Source: Prochlorococcus sp. AG-355-N16
Lineage (GTDB): Bacteria > Cyanobacteriota > Cyanobacteriia > PCC-6307 > Cyanobiaceae
Direction: 5' to 3'
Assembly: GCA_003278545.1 (NCBI GenBank)
Contig: QCEF01000001.1
Location: forward strand, 62,001 to 126,000
DNA length: 64,000 nt
Shown: positions 11,107 to 23,992 of the stretch, one piece after another
How positions within the stretch are numbered: position 1 is the stretch's first letter
Layout of the letters: the number at the start of each line of letters is the position of its first letter
The notes under the pieces: model-generated
The model's database searches: none
Told to the model about the DNA's origin: nothing
Seen by the model: the letters and a program-made list of their open reading frames with translations, nothing else
Made by a program: the position numbers and the translations under genes

Positions 11107-12525
11107 TTAGTATCTGTAAAGTTCTGGTTTATAAGGCCCATCAACAGAGACATTAATATAATCAGCCTGTTCTTTAGTTAATTTTGTTAATTTTGCACCA
11201 ATTTTATCTAAATGTAATCTAGCCACCATTTCATCTAGGTGTTTTGGTAAAACATAAACCTCTTTCGCATATTGTTCTGACTTATTGAAAAGTTCGATTT
11301 GAGCTAACACCTGATTAGTAAAAGAATTACTCATAACAAAGCTTGGGTGGCCAGTAGCACAGCCTAAGTTTACTAATCTACCTTCAGCTAAAAGAATAAT
11401 TTTATTTCCGCTAGGCAGGGTTATGTGATCAACTTGCGGCTTTATATTTTCCCATTGATAATTTTTTAATGAGGCTACATCAATTTCATTATCGAAATGT
11501 CCAATATTACAAACTATAGCCTCATCCTTCATCTTGAGAAGATTTTCATGTGTTATTACCTGATAGTTACCAGTAGCCGTAACAAAGATGTCTATGTCTT
11601 TCACAACATCATCTAGCGTAACAACGCTAAAACCTTCCATTGCTGCTTGAAGAGCACAAATTGGATCAACTTCAGCAACTTTTACGATTGCACCAAGTCC
11701 ACGTAATGACTGGGCTGAGCCCTTACCTACATCTCCAAAACCCATTACTAAAGCAACCTTGCCAGCAATCATCACGTCAGTTGCACGCTTTATGCTGTCT
11801 ACTAAGGATTCACGGCAGCCATATAAATTATCAAATTTGCTCTTAGTCACTGAATCATTAACGTTAATAGCAGGGAAAGGTAAAGCATTTTGCTTTTGCA
11901 GTTGATAAAGTCTTGCAACTCCCGTCGTAGTTTCTTCAGTAACACCAATGATATTACTCTTAATTCTAGAATAGAAGTCACTATCATTTTCCAACTTAGA
12001 CTTAATAGAATTGAATAAGGCAATTTCTTCTTCATTACTGGGATCATCTAAAACAGATAAATCTTTTTCAGCTTTACTACCGAGTATCAATAAGCCAGTT
12101 GCATCACCTCCATCATCAAGAATCATATTTGGAGAGTCTGAACCCCAATCAAGAATATAGTGAGTATATTGCCAATACTCATCAAGAGTCTCACCTTTTT
12201 TTGCGTATACGGAAATTCCTTTATCTGCGATAGCAGCCGCCGCATGATCTTGAGTTGAAAAGATATTACACGAAGCCCATTTCACTTCTGCACCAAGATC
12301 AACAAGAGTTTCTATCAAGACTGCTGTCTGAATAGTCATGTGGAGACTTCCAGCTATTTTTGCACCTTTTAGTGGCTTTTCAGATTGATATTTATCTCTA
12401 AGTGCCATTAGTCCAGGCATTTCTGTCTCGGCAATTTTGATTTCTTTACGGCCAAAATCTGAAAGAGAGATGTCGGAAATTACGCAGGTAGGTGTGGAGG
12501 TTTTAACTGAATTTGCGATAACCAT
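11107..12525 (-). CDS. ahcY: S-adenosylhomocysteinase
   Basis: [58 protein letters not shown]-terminal [11 protein letters not shown]. Confidence 0.98.
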   Translation of the reverse strand: MVIANSVKTSTPTCVISDISLSDFGRKEIKIAETEMPGLMALRDKYQSEKPLKGAKIAGSLHMTIQTAVLIETLVDLGAEVKWASCNIFSTQDHAAAAIADKGISVYAKKGETLDEYWQYTHYILDWGSDSPNMILDDGGDATGLLILGSKAEKDLSVLDDPSNEEEIALFNSIKSKLENDSDFYSRIKSNIIGVTEETTTGVARLYQLQKQNALPFPAINVNDSVTKSKFDNLYGCRESLVDSIKRATDVMIAGKVALVMGFGDVGKGSAQSLRGLGAIVKVAEVDPICALQAAMEGFSVVTLDDVVKDIDIFVTATGNYQVITHENLLKMKDEAIVCNIGHFDNEIDVASLKNYQWENIKPQVDHITLPSGNKIILLAEGRLVNLGCATGHPSFVMSNSFTNQVLAQIELFNKSEQYAKEVYVLPKHLDEMVARLHLDKIGAKLTKLTKEQADYINVSVDGPYKPELYRY

Positions 12526-12563
12526 ATCTTGTAAGTATCTTTCTATTAAACTATAAATGATTT

Positions 12564-13013
12564 TTGAGTAATTTTGTGTTTATTGAAAATTTAAAAGAAA
12601 CTTTAAATTTGGGAGAAAAACTCTCACACAAATTAAATCCACAATCAATTGTTTTATTAAAGGGTCCAATTGGGGCTGGGAAAACTTCATTTGTTCAAGG
12701 AATTGCTAAAGGCTTGTCAATCTCTGAGGACATTACAAGCCCTACATTTGCTTTATCGCATCACTATAACTCAGGAAGAATTCCGCTAATTCACCTTGAT
12801 TTATACAGGTTAGAAAATTTTTCTTCAGCAAAGGAAGTATTTTTTTCAGAAGAAGAAGAGGCAATACAAAGAAAAGCAATTTTAGTTATTGAATGGCCAG
12901 AATTAATTGAAACAGTTATTGATAATTTCTGGAAAATAAAAATTAATTACGCAAAAAATTATGGAAGACACTACGAAATAAGAGATCCCAAAAATTTATT
13001 AACTTTTTCATAA
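12564..13013 (+). CDS. tsaE: tRNA threonylcarbamoyladenosine biosynthesis ATPase TsaE (TTG start)
   Basis: [48 protein letters not shown]. Confidence 0.93.
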   Translation: MSNFVFIENLKETLNLGEKLSHKLNPQSIVLLKGPIGAGKTSFVQGIAKGLSISEDITSPTFALSHHYNSGRIPLIHLDLYRLENFSSAKEVFFSEEEEAIQRKAILVIEWPELIETVIDNFWKIKINYAKNYGRHYEIRDPKNLLTFS

Positions 13014-13969
13014 TATGGCTGTTGCTCGATGGCGCCTTCACCAAGACAAGTTAATAATCCACAAACACCTGCGAACTTAATGCAATCTTCTATCTCTAGA
13101 ATATTTGTAGGATAGCCAGAAGAAATTAATTTTGAAATAAAGCCAGCTAAAAAAGCATCGCCTGCTCCAGTTGTATCAACAATTTTTTGTGAAGTAGGAG
13201 TTGCGGTAATTCCCTGAAATCCACTGATACTCCATAAAACAGGATTTTTTCCATCAGTTATTATTACGTCTGGTCTTTTAGACAGTTGTTGAGATATTAG
13301 CAAGGGATTTTCATCCTCAAAAAACAAAGTTGCTTCCTCCTTCGCAAGCTTTAAAATATTTGCATGATTTAAAAAATTCTTGATTAAATTAACTCTCGCG
13401 GCTTTGCTAATTTCTGATGAGAAACTTGAATGATCCCAAAAGACCTCTCTCCAATTCAAATCAATAACTATTTTGACTTCAAATTTATTAGCCTGTTCAA
13501 TAAGAAAAAAAATAGTCTCTGCTGATATTGGAGATGTTAATAAGTTCGTTCCCATTACCATATATTTTATTTCTAGAAAAGATTTCTCCAAATTTAAAAT
13601 TTCTTTTTCTATTAATTTCTTGCTAAGAACTTCGTCTGCATAGCAAGCATGAGAACTTTCCTCAAAGCCTGAAAAAAAACGATCTCCAAATCGATCTCTA
13701 TCTACATTAACCACACGAGTCGATGAATCATTATTTAGTTGCAAGAAATCCAAATTAACTCCCAATTGATCAAATTGTGAAATAAATTTTTTTCCATAAT
13801 CATCATTACCCAAACTTCCCATAAATGTTGAATCTATTTTTAATTTTCTTAATGCACAAGCAACATTAGCCGGCGCACCACCCAAAAAATCTGTAAATCC
13901 TTTATTTGACTTATTTCTGATTCTGTCTATTAAAGCCTCTCCAATACATATAACCTTTTTCCTTTTCAT
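12971..13969 (-). CDS. PfkB-family carbohydrate kinase (fructokinase-like)
   Basis: VICIGEALIDRI, FLGGAPANVACALRKL, VDTTGAGDAFLAGF. Confidence 0.93.
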   Translation of the reverse strand: MKRKKVICIGEALIDRIRNKSNKGFTDFLGGAPANVACALRKLKIDSTFMGSLGNDDYGKKFISQFDQLGVNLDFLQLNNDSSTRVVNVDRDRFGDRFFSGFEESSHACYADEVLSKKLIEKEILNLEKSFLEIKYMVMGTNLLTSPISAETIFFLIEQANKFEVKIVIDLNWREVFWDHSSFSSEISKAARVNLIKNFLNHANILKLAKEEATLFFEDENPLLISQQLSKRPDVIITDGKNPVLWSISGFQGITATPTSQKIVDTTGAGDAFLAGFISKLISSGYPTNILEIEDCIKFAGVCGLLTCLGEGAIEQQPYYEKVNKFLGSLIS

Positions 13970-14058
13970 AAAATGAACGCTTTTTCTTAACTAAGAATAA
14001 TTTATTAAAAACGAATAATTTTTTTTTGAATTAAAGTTTAATTAAAAGCATATTCATA

Positions 14059-14973
14059 GTGTCACTAAATAAATCTGAAACTTGGAAATGGAAAAATTGG
14101 GAAATTTCTTGGTCTTTATCCAAAAAATCTACTTCTGAAAAAAATATTAAAATTTTATTAGTTCATGGATTTGGGGCATCAAAAAACCACTGGAGACATA
14201 ATCAAGATTTTCTTGGTAAATTTTCTAACTGCTATGCAATTGACTTATTAGGATTTGGAGAAAGTAGTCAGCCTAATGCTTTATTAAATTACGAACCTGA
14301 CAAAGAAAACTCCATTAAATATTCATTTGACTTATGGGGTAATCAAATATCAACATTTTGTGCAGAGGTAATAAAATCTCCTGTTTACTTGGTAGGAAAT
14401 TCAATTGGAGGTGTTATTGCATTGAAAGCTGCTGAAATCCTCAAGGATAATTGCAAAGGTATCATTTTGATTGATTGTGCACAAAGAACTATGGATGATA
14501 AACGTTTGAAAAAAAATGATATCTTAATGAATCTACTTAGACCCGTTCTTAAAACGATAGTCAGACAAAAAGCAATTAGTAATACACTTTTTACAAGAGC
14601 CGCTAATCCAAAAGTTATAAAGAAAATACTTGAACAAGCTTACCCTTCAGGAAAAAATATCGATAAAGAATTGATTGAAATACTTTATCAACCCTCCCAA
14701 AGAAAAAATTCTAAAGAAGCTTTTCGTGGTTTTATTAACTTATTTGATGACTACCTTGCTACTGACCTTTTCCATAAAGTTGATGCTCCAATCCAATTGA
14801 TATGGGGTGAGGAAGATCCTTGGGAATCTTTAAATGAAGCAAGAGAATGGAAAAAACTATTCAGGAATATCAAAAGATTAGATATTATTAAAGGCGCTGG
14901 ACATTGCCCTCATGATGAGGAACCTGAAAAAACAAATAAGTTAATAAATGAATTTATTCAAGAAACAAAATAA
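14059..14973 (+). CDS. Alpha/beta hydrolase (GTG start)
   Basis: LVHGFGASKNHWRHN, DLLGFGESSQP, LVGNSIGGVIAL nucleophile elbow, WGEEDPW, GAGHCPHDEEPE. Confidence 0.92.
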   Translation: MSLNKSETWKWKNWEISWSLSKKSTSEKNIKILLVHGFGASKNHWRHNQDFLGKFSNCYAIDLLGFGESSQPNALLNYEPDKENSIKYSFDLWGNQISTFCAEVIKSPVYLVGNSIGGVIALKAAEILKDNCKGIILIDCAQRTMDDKRLKKNDILMNLLRPVLKTIVRQKAISNTLFTRAANPKVIKKILEQAYPSGKNIDKELIEILYQPSQRKNSKEAFRGFINLFDDYLATDLFHKVDAPIQLIWGEEDPWESLNEAREWKKLFRNIKRLDIIKGAGHCPHDEEPEKTNKLINEFIQETK

Positions 14974-15959
14974 GCTTCTACATTATCACTAAGTCTTCTC
15001 AGACCTCTTAATCCATCTCTTTCTAGGTTTCTTACTCGATCTCTACTTATCCCTAGAACTCTTCCTATACCTGTAAGAGACATTGGCTCATCACCATCCA
15101 TTCCGTATCTCATTCTTAAAACTCTACATTGTAGATCAGGCAATTGATGTAAAAGAGAATGCAGATCACCTCTCATACAATCCATCTCAATTTGTTCGTC
15201 CGGCAAATCCTCGCCACCTGCAAGTAAATCTAATAAGACAGTATCTTCACCATCTCCAACTTTGGTTTCTAGACTAACTGGCTGTCCAGCTTTGCACATC
15301 AAATCTTTAACGTCATCTTCGGGAAGCTCTACGTATTTTGCAAGTTCACTTACAGTAGGAGTTCTAGACATCTCTTGACTGAGCTCTCTTTGACCTTTTT
15401 TTAACTTATTTAACATTTCAGTTATGTGAATTGGTAGCCTTATCGCCCGACTTTTTTCAGCTATTGCTCTTGTAATACCTTGTCTAATCCACCAATATGC
15501 ATATGTTGAAAACTTGTAACCTCTAGCTGGATCAAATTTTTCAACTCCTCTAACCAATCCTATTGTTCCCTCCTGAATTAAATCTAAAAGTTCCATATTT
15601 CTTTTTGTATATTTTTTTGCAACGCTTACTACTAATCTTAGGTTAGCTGCGACCATTCTTTCTTTAGCCCTCTGTCCAGCTCTCAGTCTTTTTTTTATTA
15701 TGGAGGAAGATAAATTTAATTTGGTCGATAATTCATCAATACTTGGCTTATCTCCTGTTAATTCAATAATTTCTAATTCTGTTCTTTCAACTTCCATGTA
15801 CTCTTGAACTTGTCTACCTAGAGTAATTTCTTGCTCATGAGATAGTAATGGAACTCTTCCAATATCCCTTAAATATGAGCGAACAAGATCAACATCATTA
15901 CTACTTTTTATACTAGCAATTGAAGTTAGTTTATTTTCACTTATTGTTTCAGAAGACAT
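14958..15959 (-). CDS. Group 2 sigma-70 family RNA polymerase sigma factor
   Basis: DLVRSYLRDIGRVPLLSHEQEI, NLRLVVSVAKKYTKRNMELLDLIQEGTIGLVRGVEKFDPARGYKFSTYAYWWIRQGITRAI; start at MSSETISENK. Confidence 0.93.
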   Translation of the reverse strand: MSSETISENKLTSIASIKSSNDVDLVRSYLRDIGRVPLLSHEQEITLGRQVQEYMEVERTELEIIELTGDKPSIDELSTKLNLSSSIIKKRLRAGQRAKERMVAANLRLVVSVAKKYTKRNMELLDLIQEGTIGLVRGVEKFDPARGYKFSTYAYWWIRQGITRAIAEKSRAIRLPIHITEMLNKLKKGQRELSQEMSRTPTVSELAKYVELPEDDVKDLMCKAGQPVSLETKVGDGEDTVLLDLLAGGEDLPDEQIEMDCMRGDLHSLLHQLPDLQCRVLRMRYGMDGDEPMSLTGIGRVLGISRDRVRNLERDGLRGLRRLSDNVEAYFVS

Positions 15960-16059
15960 GAAAGTTGAATGATGTTTTGTAAACAATACCATTAAGAAAT
16001 GTAAAGTTAAACAAAAAAATCCACATTTTTACAAAAATGAGAATAAATACCTAGTGAAT

Positions 16060-17466
16060 TTAGGCTAATGACGAGTTTAATAGCCATTTTGCCGTACTGA
16101 GATAAATAAATACACCAGCAATATCAGTGACTGTTGTAATGAAAGGAGAGGACATTAAGGCTGGATCCAATTTCATTCTGTCAAACAACAAAGGGAGAAT
16201 GGCTCCTGTTGTAGCAGCTAAAGTCGTTATGGATATTAAACTTATTCCCACTGCTGAAGCAATTAAGGGCCCTTCTCCTTGCCACCAAGCGAAGGGGAAT
16301 ACTACAAGCATCATGAAAACACCTAAAAGAGCGCCTGTAATTGCCTCCTTGATTACTGCCTTAATAGCACCAAGAGACTTCAATTTTTGAGTACTTAAAC
16401 CTCTAATTACAACCGTTGAACTTTGAGCACCAACATTTCCCCCAGTACCAATAAGAAGTGGAATAAATGCAGCTAATAAGACTATTTCTTTTAATATTTG
16501 ATCATTCATAGCAATAACTTTTGTCGTTAAACCATTTGCCAAAACCAAAATTAATAACCATAAAATTCTTCTTCGAGCAATCGTAAACAAACTACTTTGG
16601 AAATAGTCATCTTCATCTCCAGGTTGTACTGCCCCTGCTGCGTAAATGTCTCTTGTTGCTTCTTGTTCTATAACATCAATTAAATCATCAACTGTTACTA
16701 TCCCAACCAGTCTTTTTTCTTTATCAACCACTGGTAGTGCTAAAAAATCATATCTTTGTATTGCTCTAGCAACCTCTTCTTGATTCGTGTTAGTAGAGAT
16801 ATTAACTACATCTCTTGTCATAACATCACCAATTGGCTTAGAGGGATCAGCAGTTACAAGATCTCTTAAAGAGAGAATACCAGTTAAATGTCTTTCTTTA
16901 TCCGTAACATATAAACTATAAATTGTTTCAGTAAATGGGGCTCTTTTTCTCACTAAAGAAAGAGCATCAGCCGCAGTTTGCATCTCTTTAAGGTCTATAA
17001 ATTCAGTTGTCATTAATCTTCCGGCAGTTTCAGGCTCATATCCAAGTAATTCAGCTGTTACTTTCCTTTCACCTGGACTAAGAGCAGACAAAAATTTTCG
17101 TACAACTTTTGCAGGCAATTCATCAAAGAGTTGAACCCTATCATCAGGAGACATTTTTTCAACGATTTCTAAAACCTCTCCTGAACGCAGCCTTTCTAAT
17201 AATGTTTGCTGAACTACTGGATCTAAATATTCATAAACCTCAATTGCTTCATTTTTCTTTAATAATCGAAATGCTAATGCCTGCAATATTAGTGGAAGGC
17301 TTCCAATAGCATCTGCAATATCAACAGGTTGAGAAGGCTCTAAAAGTAACTTTGCCTCATCATAATTTCCCGCGATAAGCAATTCCTCGAGTTGAATAGT
17401 AATATTTTCTCTTATACTTAAATCTGAAGATAACGATGCAACTATTTCAAGATTATTTTCATTCAT
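16060..17466 (-). CDS. mgtE: Magnesium transporter MgtE
   Basis: MgtE N domain, CBS pair (VMTRDVVNISTNTNQEEVARAIQRYDFLALPVVD), C-terminal TM region with GTGGNVGAQSSTVVIRGLS. Confidence 0.95.
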   Translation of the reverse strand: MNENNLEIVASLSSDLSIRENITIQLEELLIAGNYDEAKLLLEPSQPVDIADAIGSLPLILQALAFRLLKKNEAIEVYEYLDPVVQQTLLERLRSGEVLEIVEKMSPDDRVQLFDELPAKVVRKFLSALSPGERKVTAELLGYEPETAGRLMTTEFIDLKEMQTAADALSLVRKRAPFTETIYSLYVTDKERHLTGILSLRDLVTADPSKPIGDVMTRDVVNISTNTNQEEVARAIQRYDFLALPVVDKEKRLVGIVTVDDLIDVIEQEATRDIYAAGAVQPGDEDDYFQSSLFTIARRRILWLLILVLANGLTTKVIAMNDQILKEIVLLAAFIPLLIGTGGNVGAQSSTVVIRGLSTQKLKSLGAIKAVIKEAITGALLGVFMMLVVFPFAWWQGEGPLIASAVGISLISITTLAATTGAILPLLFDRMKLDPALMSSPFITTVTDIAGVFIYLSTAKWLLNSSLA

Positions 17467-17509
17467 AAATATAATCCCTTATCAAAGTAACAACACCATT
17501 ATATGAAAT

Positions 17510-17839
17510 CTAAGTAATTTTTCTACTTATCCAGAACCCGATAATCATGGTAAACAAATTTACGATAATGATTAAATTAAAAAAAATTATAAATTTAATC
17601 CAATCCCCTTGATTTAAAATTTTATACAAAAAATATATAAATCCGCTAAAGGATGTAAAGCAAGAAAAAAAACCACTCAATAAAATTTTTTCAGTTGAAT
17701 CACTCAATCTTCTACTAATAAAAAAACCTACTAAAAATGATCCTATGATTGAAATAAAAAAATTATTATTTATAGTTATTCTTAAAAAAGTAGCCAAGTA
17801 AGCAGCTAAAAGAATATAAGTAAAAGTATTTATTTTCAC
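17510..17839 (-). CDS. crcB: CrcB/Fluc-type fluoride channel subunit (second, shorter copy)
   Basis: GFFSCFTSFSGF (F-box-like), SIIGSFLVGFFI; multi-TM; 4-bp overlap with the other crcB. Confidence 0.75.
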   Translation of the reverse strand: MKINTFTYILLAAYLATFLRITINNNFFISIIGSFLVGFFISRRLSDSTEKILLSGFFSCFTSFSGFIYFLYKILNQGDWIKFIIFFNLIIIVNLFTMIIGFWISRKIT

Positions 17840-18207
17840 TTTAAAAAAAACTGAATAAGAAAATAACCTAAATAAAAGAACAGAAATGAAAAAATTATCA
17901 CTTCTATGTAGTGGAAAAATAATCTTAGGAATTTTCTTTTTATAAATAAGTCAAATAGTTGATATACAAAAGAAGAAAAGGTACTAAAACATCCTAAAAA
18001 ACCAATATAAATTAACACTAATATTTCGTTATTAATAAAATTTAAAGCTACTAAAATTCCCAATAAAAAAGATGATATAAAATTTACTATTGAAGTATTT
18101 TGAATATCGAAACCTATACTTTTTTTAAAATTATTTTGTATGAATATTCTCAGTATTAATCCAAAAGTACTGCCAAGCAAAATTATACTTATTGAACTAA
18201 AATCCAA
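17836..18207 (-). CDS. crcB: CrcB/Fluc-type fluoride channel subunit
   Basis: GFLGCFSTFSSFVYQ motif, multi-TM topology. Confidence 0.8.
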   Translation of the reverse strand: MDFSSISIILLGSTFGLILRIFIQNNFKKSIGFDIQNTSIVNFISSFLLGILVALNFINNEILVLIYIGFLGCFSTFSSFVYQLFDLFIKRKFLRLFFHYIEVIIFSFLFFYLGYFLIQFFLK

Positions 18208-18210
18208 AAT

Positions 18211-20504
<2,294 letters not shown>

Positions 20505-20654
20505 TTAATATAAAAAAAATATTAAGCTTTTAAAATGTTATTTTTAAAAGGTCTTTCATTAAACTTACCACCGCAATAAGATAAAGGCTCGAAGTAAATG
20601 AAAAATTTAATCACTTTAATTATATAGCTTATATTTTTTTCTTCAGAAATTCAT

Positions 20655-21554
20655 ATGTCTTCGTATCTACCTCATGTAATAATTTTAATTGGGCCTACTG
20701 CAAGTGGCAAAACAGAATTAGCTATTGAAATTGCAGAATATTTAAAAACTCATATACACAATATTGATTCAAGGCAAATTTATAAGTCCATGGATATTGG
20801 AACAGCCAAGCCATCTAAAATCCAACAAAAAAAAATAAAGCATTTTTTAATAGATATTGAAGAACCAATCAATCCAATTAATGTAAAACAATTTCAAGAA
20901 ATTGCTCAAAAATCTATTAATAGAGAAATGAAACAAGATAATTTACCTTTTCTTGTTGGAGGAAGTGGGTTATATATGAACTCAATTACAAAAGGATTTT
21001 TTGTACCAGATGTCCCTCCTCAAAATAATTTCAGGAGACAATTAGAAGAACTTGGCCAGGAAAAATGTTGGGAACTGCTGAAAAATTGTGATCCATTATC
21101 AACAAAGAAAATCAATTTTGCTGACCACATTAGAACAATAAGAGCTTTAGAAGTCTTTTACGTAACAGGTCAACCTTTATCAACTCTGCAAGTTCAAAAA
21201 CCGCCTAACTGGAAAATCCTAGAGCTTGGATTAGATAGAGAAAATTTAAAAGAAAGAATTGAACAAAGAACAAAAAATATGTTTTTATCTGGAATTATTG
21301 AGGAGACGAAACACCTTATCTCTAAATACGGATTTGATTTGCCAATATTAGAAACTATTGGTTATCGAGAAGCTAGGGATGTTTTAAATAACCGTTCAAC
21401 AATTGACAAAGCAATTGAGTTGACTGCTACAAAAACAATCCAATTTGCCAAAAGACAAAAAACTTGGTTTCGTAATAAAAATAATCCTCTTTGGCTTAAT
21501 AACAAAAACCTACTAAAAGATGCAATAATTAAAATAGAGTCTTTTTTAAGCTAA
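20655..21554 (+). CDS. miaA: tRNA dimethylallyltransferase MiaA
   Basis: [51 protein letters not shown]. Confidence 0.96.
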   Translation: MSSYLPHVIILIGPTASGKTELAIEIAEYLKTHIHNIDSRQIYKSMDIGTAKPSKIQQKKIKHFLIDIEEPINPINVKQFQEIAQKSINREMKQDNLPFLVGGSGLYMNSITKGFFVPDVPPQNNFRRQLEELGQEKCWELLKNCDPLSTKKINFADHIRTIRALEVFYVTGQPLSTLQVQKPPNWKILELGLDRENLKERIEQRTKNMFLSGIIEETKHLISKYGFDLPILETIGYREARDVLNNRSTIDKAIELTATKTIQFAKRQKTWFRNKNNPLWLNNKNLLKDAIIKIESFLS

Positions 21555-21606
21555 CTTTATAAAAATAGATTTGTTCATCATCCAATCAATTTATTTAATT
21601 CACTGA

Positions 21607-22179
21607 ATGCCCCCACGCCCACGCTTTGACAGACGAGCTCCAGTTAGAGAGCTACCAAATATCAATGAAAGAATAAAATACCCTCAATTGAGAGTCGTCG
21701 ATTCAGATGGAAAACAATTAGGCGTCATAGATAGATTAGAAGCATTAGAAATAGCATCTCAAAGAGAACTTGATTTAGTTTTGGTGAGCGAAAAAGCAAA
21801 TCCTCCTGTTTGTAGAATCATGGACTACGGTAAATATAAATTTGAACAAGAAAAGAAAGCTAAAGAAGCAAGGAAAAAATCTCATCAAACAGAAGTTAAA
21901 GAAGTAAAAATGAGATATAAAATCGACAAGCATGATTATGATGTTCGGATTGGTCAAGCTACTAAATTTCTAAAATCGGGAGACAAGGTAAAATGCACTG
22001 TAATGTTTAGAGGAAGAGAAATTCAACACTCAAATTTAGCCGAAACACTTCTTTTGAAAATGGCTAATGATTTAGAAGAGCAATCAGAAGTTCAGCAAAA
22101 ACCAAAAAGAGAAGGGAGAAACATGATTATGTTTTTAAGCCCTCGCAAAACTCCTCTTATTAAAAAAGATGATGGGTGA
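21607..22179 (+). CDS. infC: Translation initiation factor IF-3
   Basis: [65 protein letters not shown]. Confidence 0.98.
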   Translation: MPPRPRFDRRAPVRELPNINERIKYPQLRVVDSDGKQLGVIDRLEALEIASQRELDLVLVSEKANPPVCRIMDYGKYKFEQEKKAKEARKKSHQTEVKEVKMRYKIDKHDYDVRIGQATKFLKSGDKVKCTVMFRGREIQHSNLAETLLLKMANDLEEQSEVQQKPKREGRNMIMFLSPRKTPLIKKDDG

Positions 22180-22256
22180 TAAATTGTTATCAAAAAATAT
22201 GCCGAATGTTAAAGTGTCACTATATCAAAAAGTAAATTAGTCAGGACTTTTCTAAA

Positions 22257-23243
22257 GTGAGATTCCATATTCAACAAGACAGTGATATCCCAGCATCTAC
22301 TCAACTAAATAATCAAATTTGTTTCGCAATTGCGGCTAGACATTTTCCTCCAGGACACAGACTTCCCAGTACGAGGCAACTTGCAATGCAGACTGGACTC
22401 CATCGTAATACTATAAGCAAAGTTTACAGACAACTAGAAATAGATGGGGTTGTTGAGGCAATAGCTGGATCAGGTATCTATGTAAGGGATAATATTACTA
22501 AAAGAGAATTTACGAAATCACTTTACTCAAAAGATAAAATAAGGAAAGCTCCTGATCAAGAAGCAAAGAGGGTTATTGACAACTTAATAAGTCTTGGATT
22601 CACTCTACAAGAGACGAGAGAGATATTGAACAATGAAATTGAGTGGCGTATTAAGTGCGGATCAAGAATCATAGTCAGTACTCCTAGAGAAGATATTGGA
22701 GCTTCTATGTTAATAGCAGAAGACCTTTCTAAAACAGTTAATGTACCAGTAGAAGTTGTTCCTATGGAAGAATTAGAAAAAGTTTTAAGTAATTCAAATA
22801 ATGGTACGATTGTCACAAGCAGATATTTTTTACAGCCTCTAGAAAAAGTTGCTAAGCAATATGGAGTTCGAGCTATTGCGGTTGACTTGAGCGACTTTCA
22901 AAAAGAATTAAAAATTCTCAAGGAATTAAATGCTGGAAGTTGTGTAGGTATTGTTAGCATAAGTCCTGGTTTATTGAGAGCTGCAGAAATCATTATACAT
23001 AGCATGCGTGGTAGTGAATTAATGCTTATGACAGCAATCTCAGACAATAACAGTAGATTACTTTCACTTTTAAAGGCTTCGAACCATATAGTGTGTGATG
23101 GACCTAGTTTGTCAGTTGTAGAAAATACATTATTAAAAAATCGTTCTCAGTTGATGAGATTACCTCAAATAATATGTGCTAAAAATTATTTAAGTATCGA
23201 AACAATAAATCAATTAAAAAAAGAAATAGGAGTTATTAACTAA
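22257..23243 (+). CDS. GntR-family transcriptional regulator with a long non-FadR C-terminal domain (GTG start)
   Basis: PASTQLNNQICFAIAARHFPPGHRLPSTRQLAMQTGLHRNTISKVYRQLEIDGVVEAIAGSGIYVRD wHTH. Confidence 0.9.
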   Translation: MRFHIQQDSDIPASTQLNNQICFAIAARHFPPGHRLPSTRQLAMQTGLHRNTISKVYRQLEIDGVVEAIAGSGIYVRDNITKREFTKSLYSKDKIRKAPDQEAKRVIDNLISLGFTLQETREILNNEIEWRIKCGSRIIVSTPREDIGASMLIAEDLSKTVNVPVEVVPMEELEKVLSNSNNGTIVTSRYFLQPLEKVAKQYGVRAIAVDLSDFQKELKILKELNAGSCVGIVSISPGLLRAAEIIIHSMRGSELMLMTAISDNNSRLLSLLKASNHIVCDGPSLSVVENTLLKNRSQLMRLPQIICAKNYLSIETINQLKKEIGVIN

Positions 23244-23246
23244 ACC

Positions 23247-23984
23247 ATGATATTGAAAACTTTTAAATCAGATATAGAAATTATCAGAGAGAGAGATCCC
23301 GCCGCAAGAGGAATAGTAGAGATATTTCTTTGCTACCCTGGCTTTCAATCAATAGTAATACATAGGTTTACTCATAAATTATGGCAATTAAAGATTCCTT
23401 TAATTCCTCGATTACTCAGTCATCTAAATAGGCTAGCAACAGGTATTGAAATCCATCCTGGGGCTAAAATTGGAAAAAGGGTTTTCATAGATCATGGAAT
23501 GGGCGTTGTAATTGGTGAAACTGCTGAGATAGGAAATAACTGTTTGCTTTATCAGGGAGTGACATTAGGAGGTACTGGTAAAAGCCATGGCAAAAGACAC
23601 CCCACCTTAATGGAAAATGTTGTAGTCGGAGCGGGGGCAAAAGTTCTTGGATCAATCACGGTAGGATCCAATACCCGTATTGGTGCTGGCTCAGTAGTCG
23701 TTCGAAATGTAGAGGGAAACAGTACTGTAGTTGGAGTTCCTGGCAGGGTAGTGCATCAAAGTGGTGTCAAAGTAAATCCGTTAGCTCACTCTGCCTTACC
23801 AGATGCAGAAGCTAGTGTGATAAAAAATTTAATGGATAGGATAGACTCTCTTGAAAATGAAATTCTTAAATTACAAAAAACTCTACAATGTATCGCCAGC
23901 TCAGAATCTATTGATATTTCTAAACTCGGTGATTCTCAAAATCTAAAAGACAAAGAAATTTTTGAATTTCTTGGAGATGATTAA
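23247..23984 (+). CDS. cysE: Serine O-acetyltransferase CysE
   Basis: ERDPAARGIVEIFLCYPGFQSIVIHR, GIEIHPGAKIGKRVFIDHGMGVVIGETAEIGNNCLLYQGVTLGGTGKSHGKRHPT. Confidence 0.97.
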   Translation: MILKTFKSDIEIIRERDPAARGIVEIFLCYPGFQSIVIHRFTHKLWQLKIPLIPRLLSHLNRLATGIEIHPGAKIGKRVFIDHGMGVVIGETAEIGNNCLLYQGVTLGGTGKSHGKRHPTLMENVVVGAGAKVLGSITVGSNTRIGAGSVVVRNVEGNSTVVGVPGRVVHQSGVKVNPLAHSALPDAEASVIKNLMDRIDSLENEILKLQKTLQCIASSESIDISKLGDSQNLKDKEIFEFLGDD

Positions 23985-23992
23985 ATATTGAT

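Noticed and set aside
11640-12047. Overlapping ORFs within ahcY (11640..11846, 11847..12047)
   Set aside because: Alternative frames of a highly conserved enzyme gene, no recognisable domain
12526-12563. SAM/SAH riboswitch upstream of ahcY
   Set aside because: Only 38 bp before the divergent tsaE start; no aptamer motif
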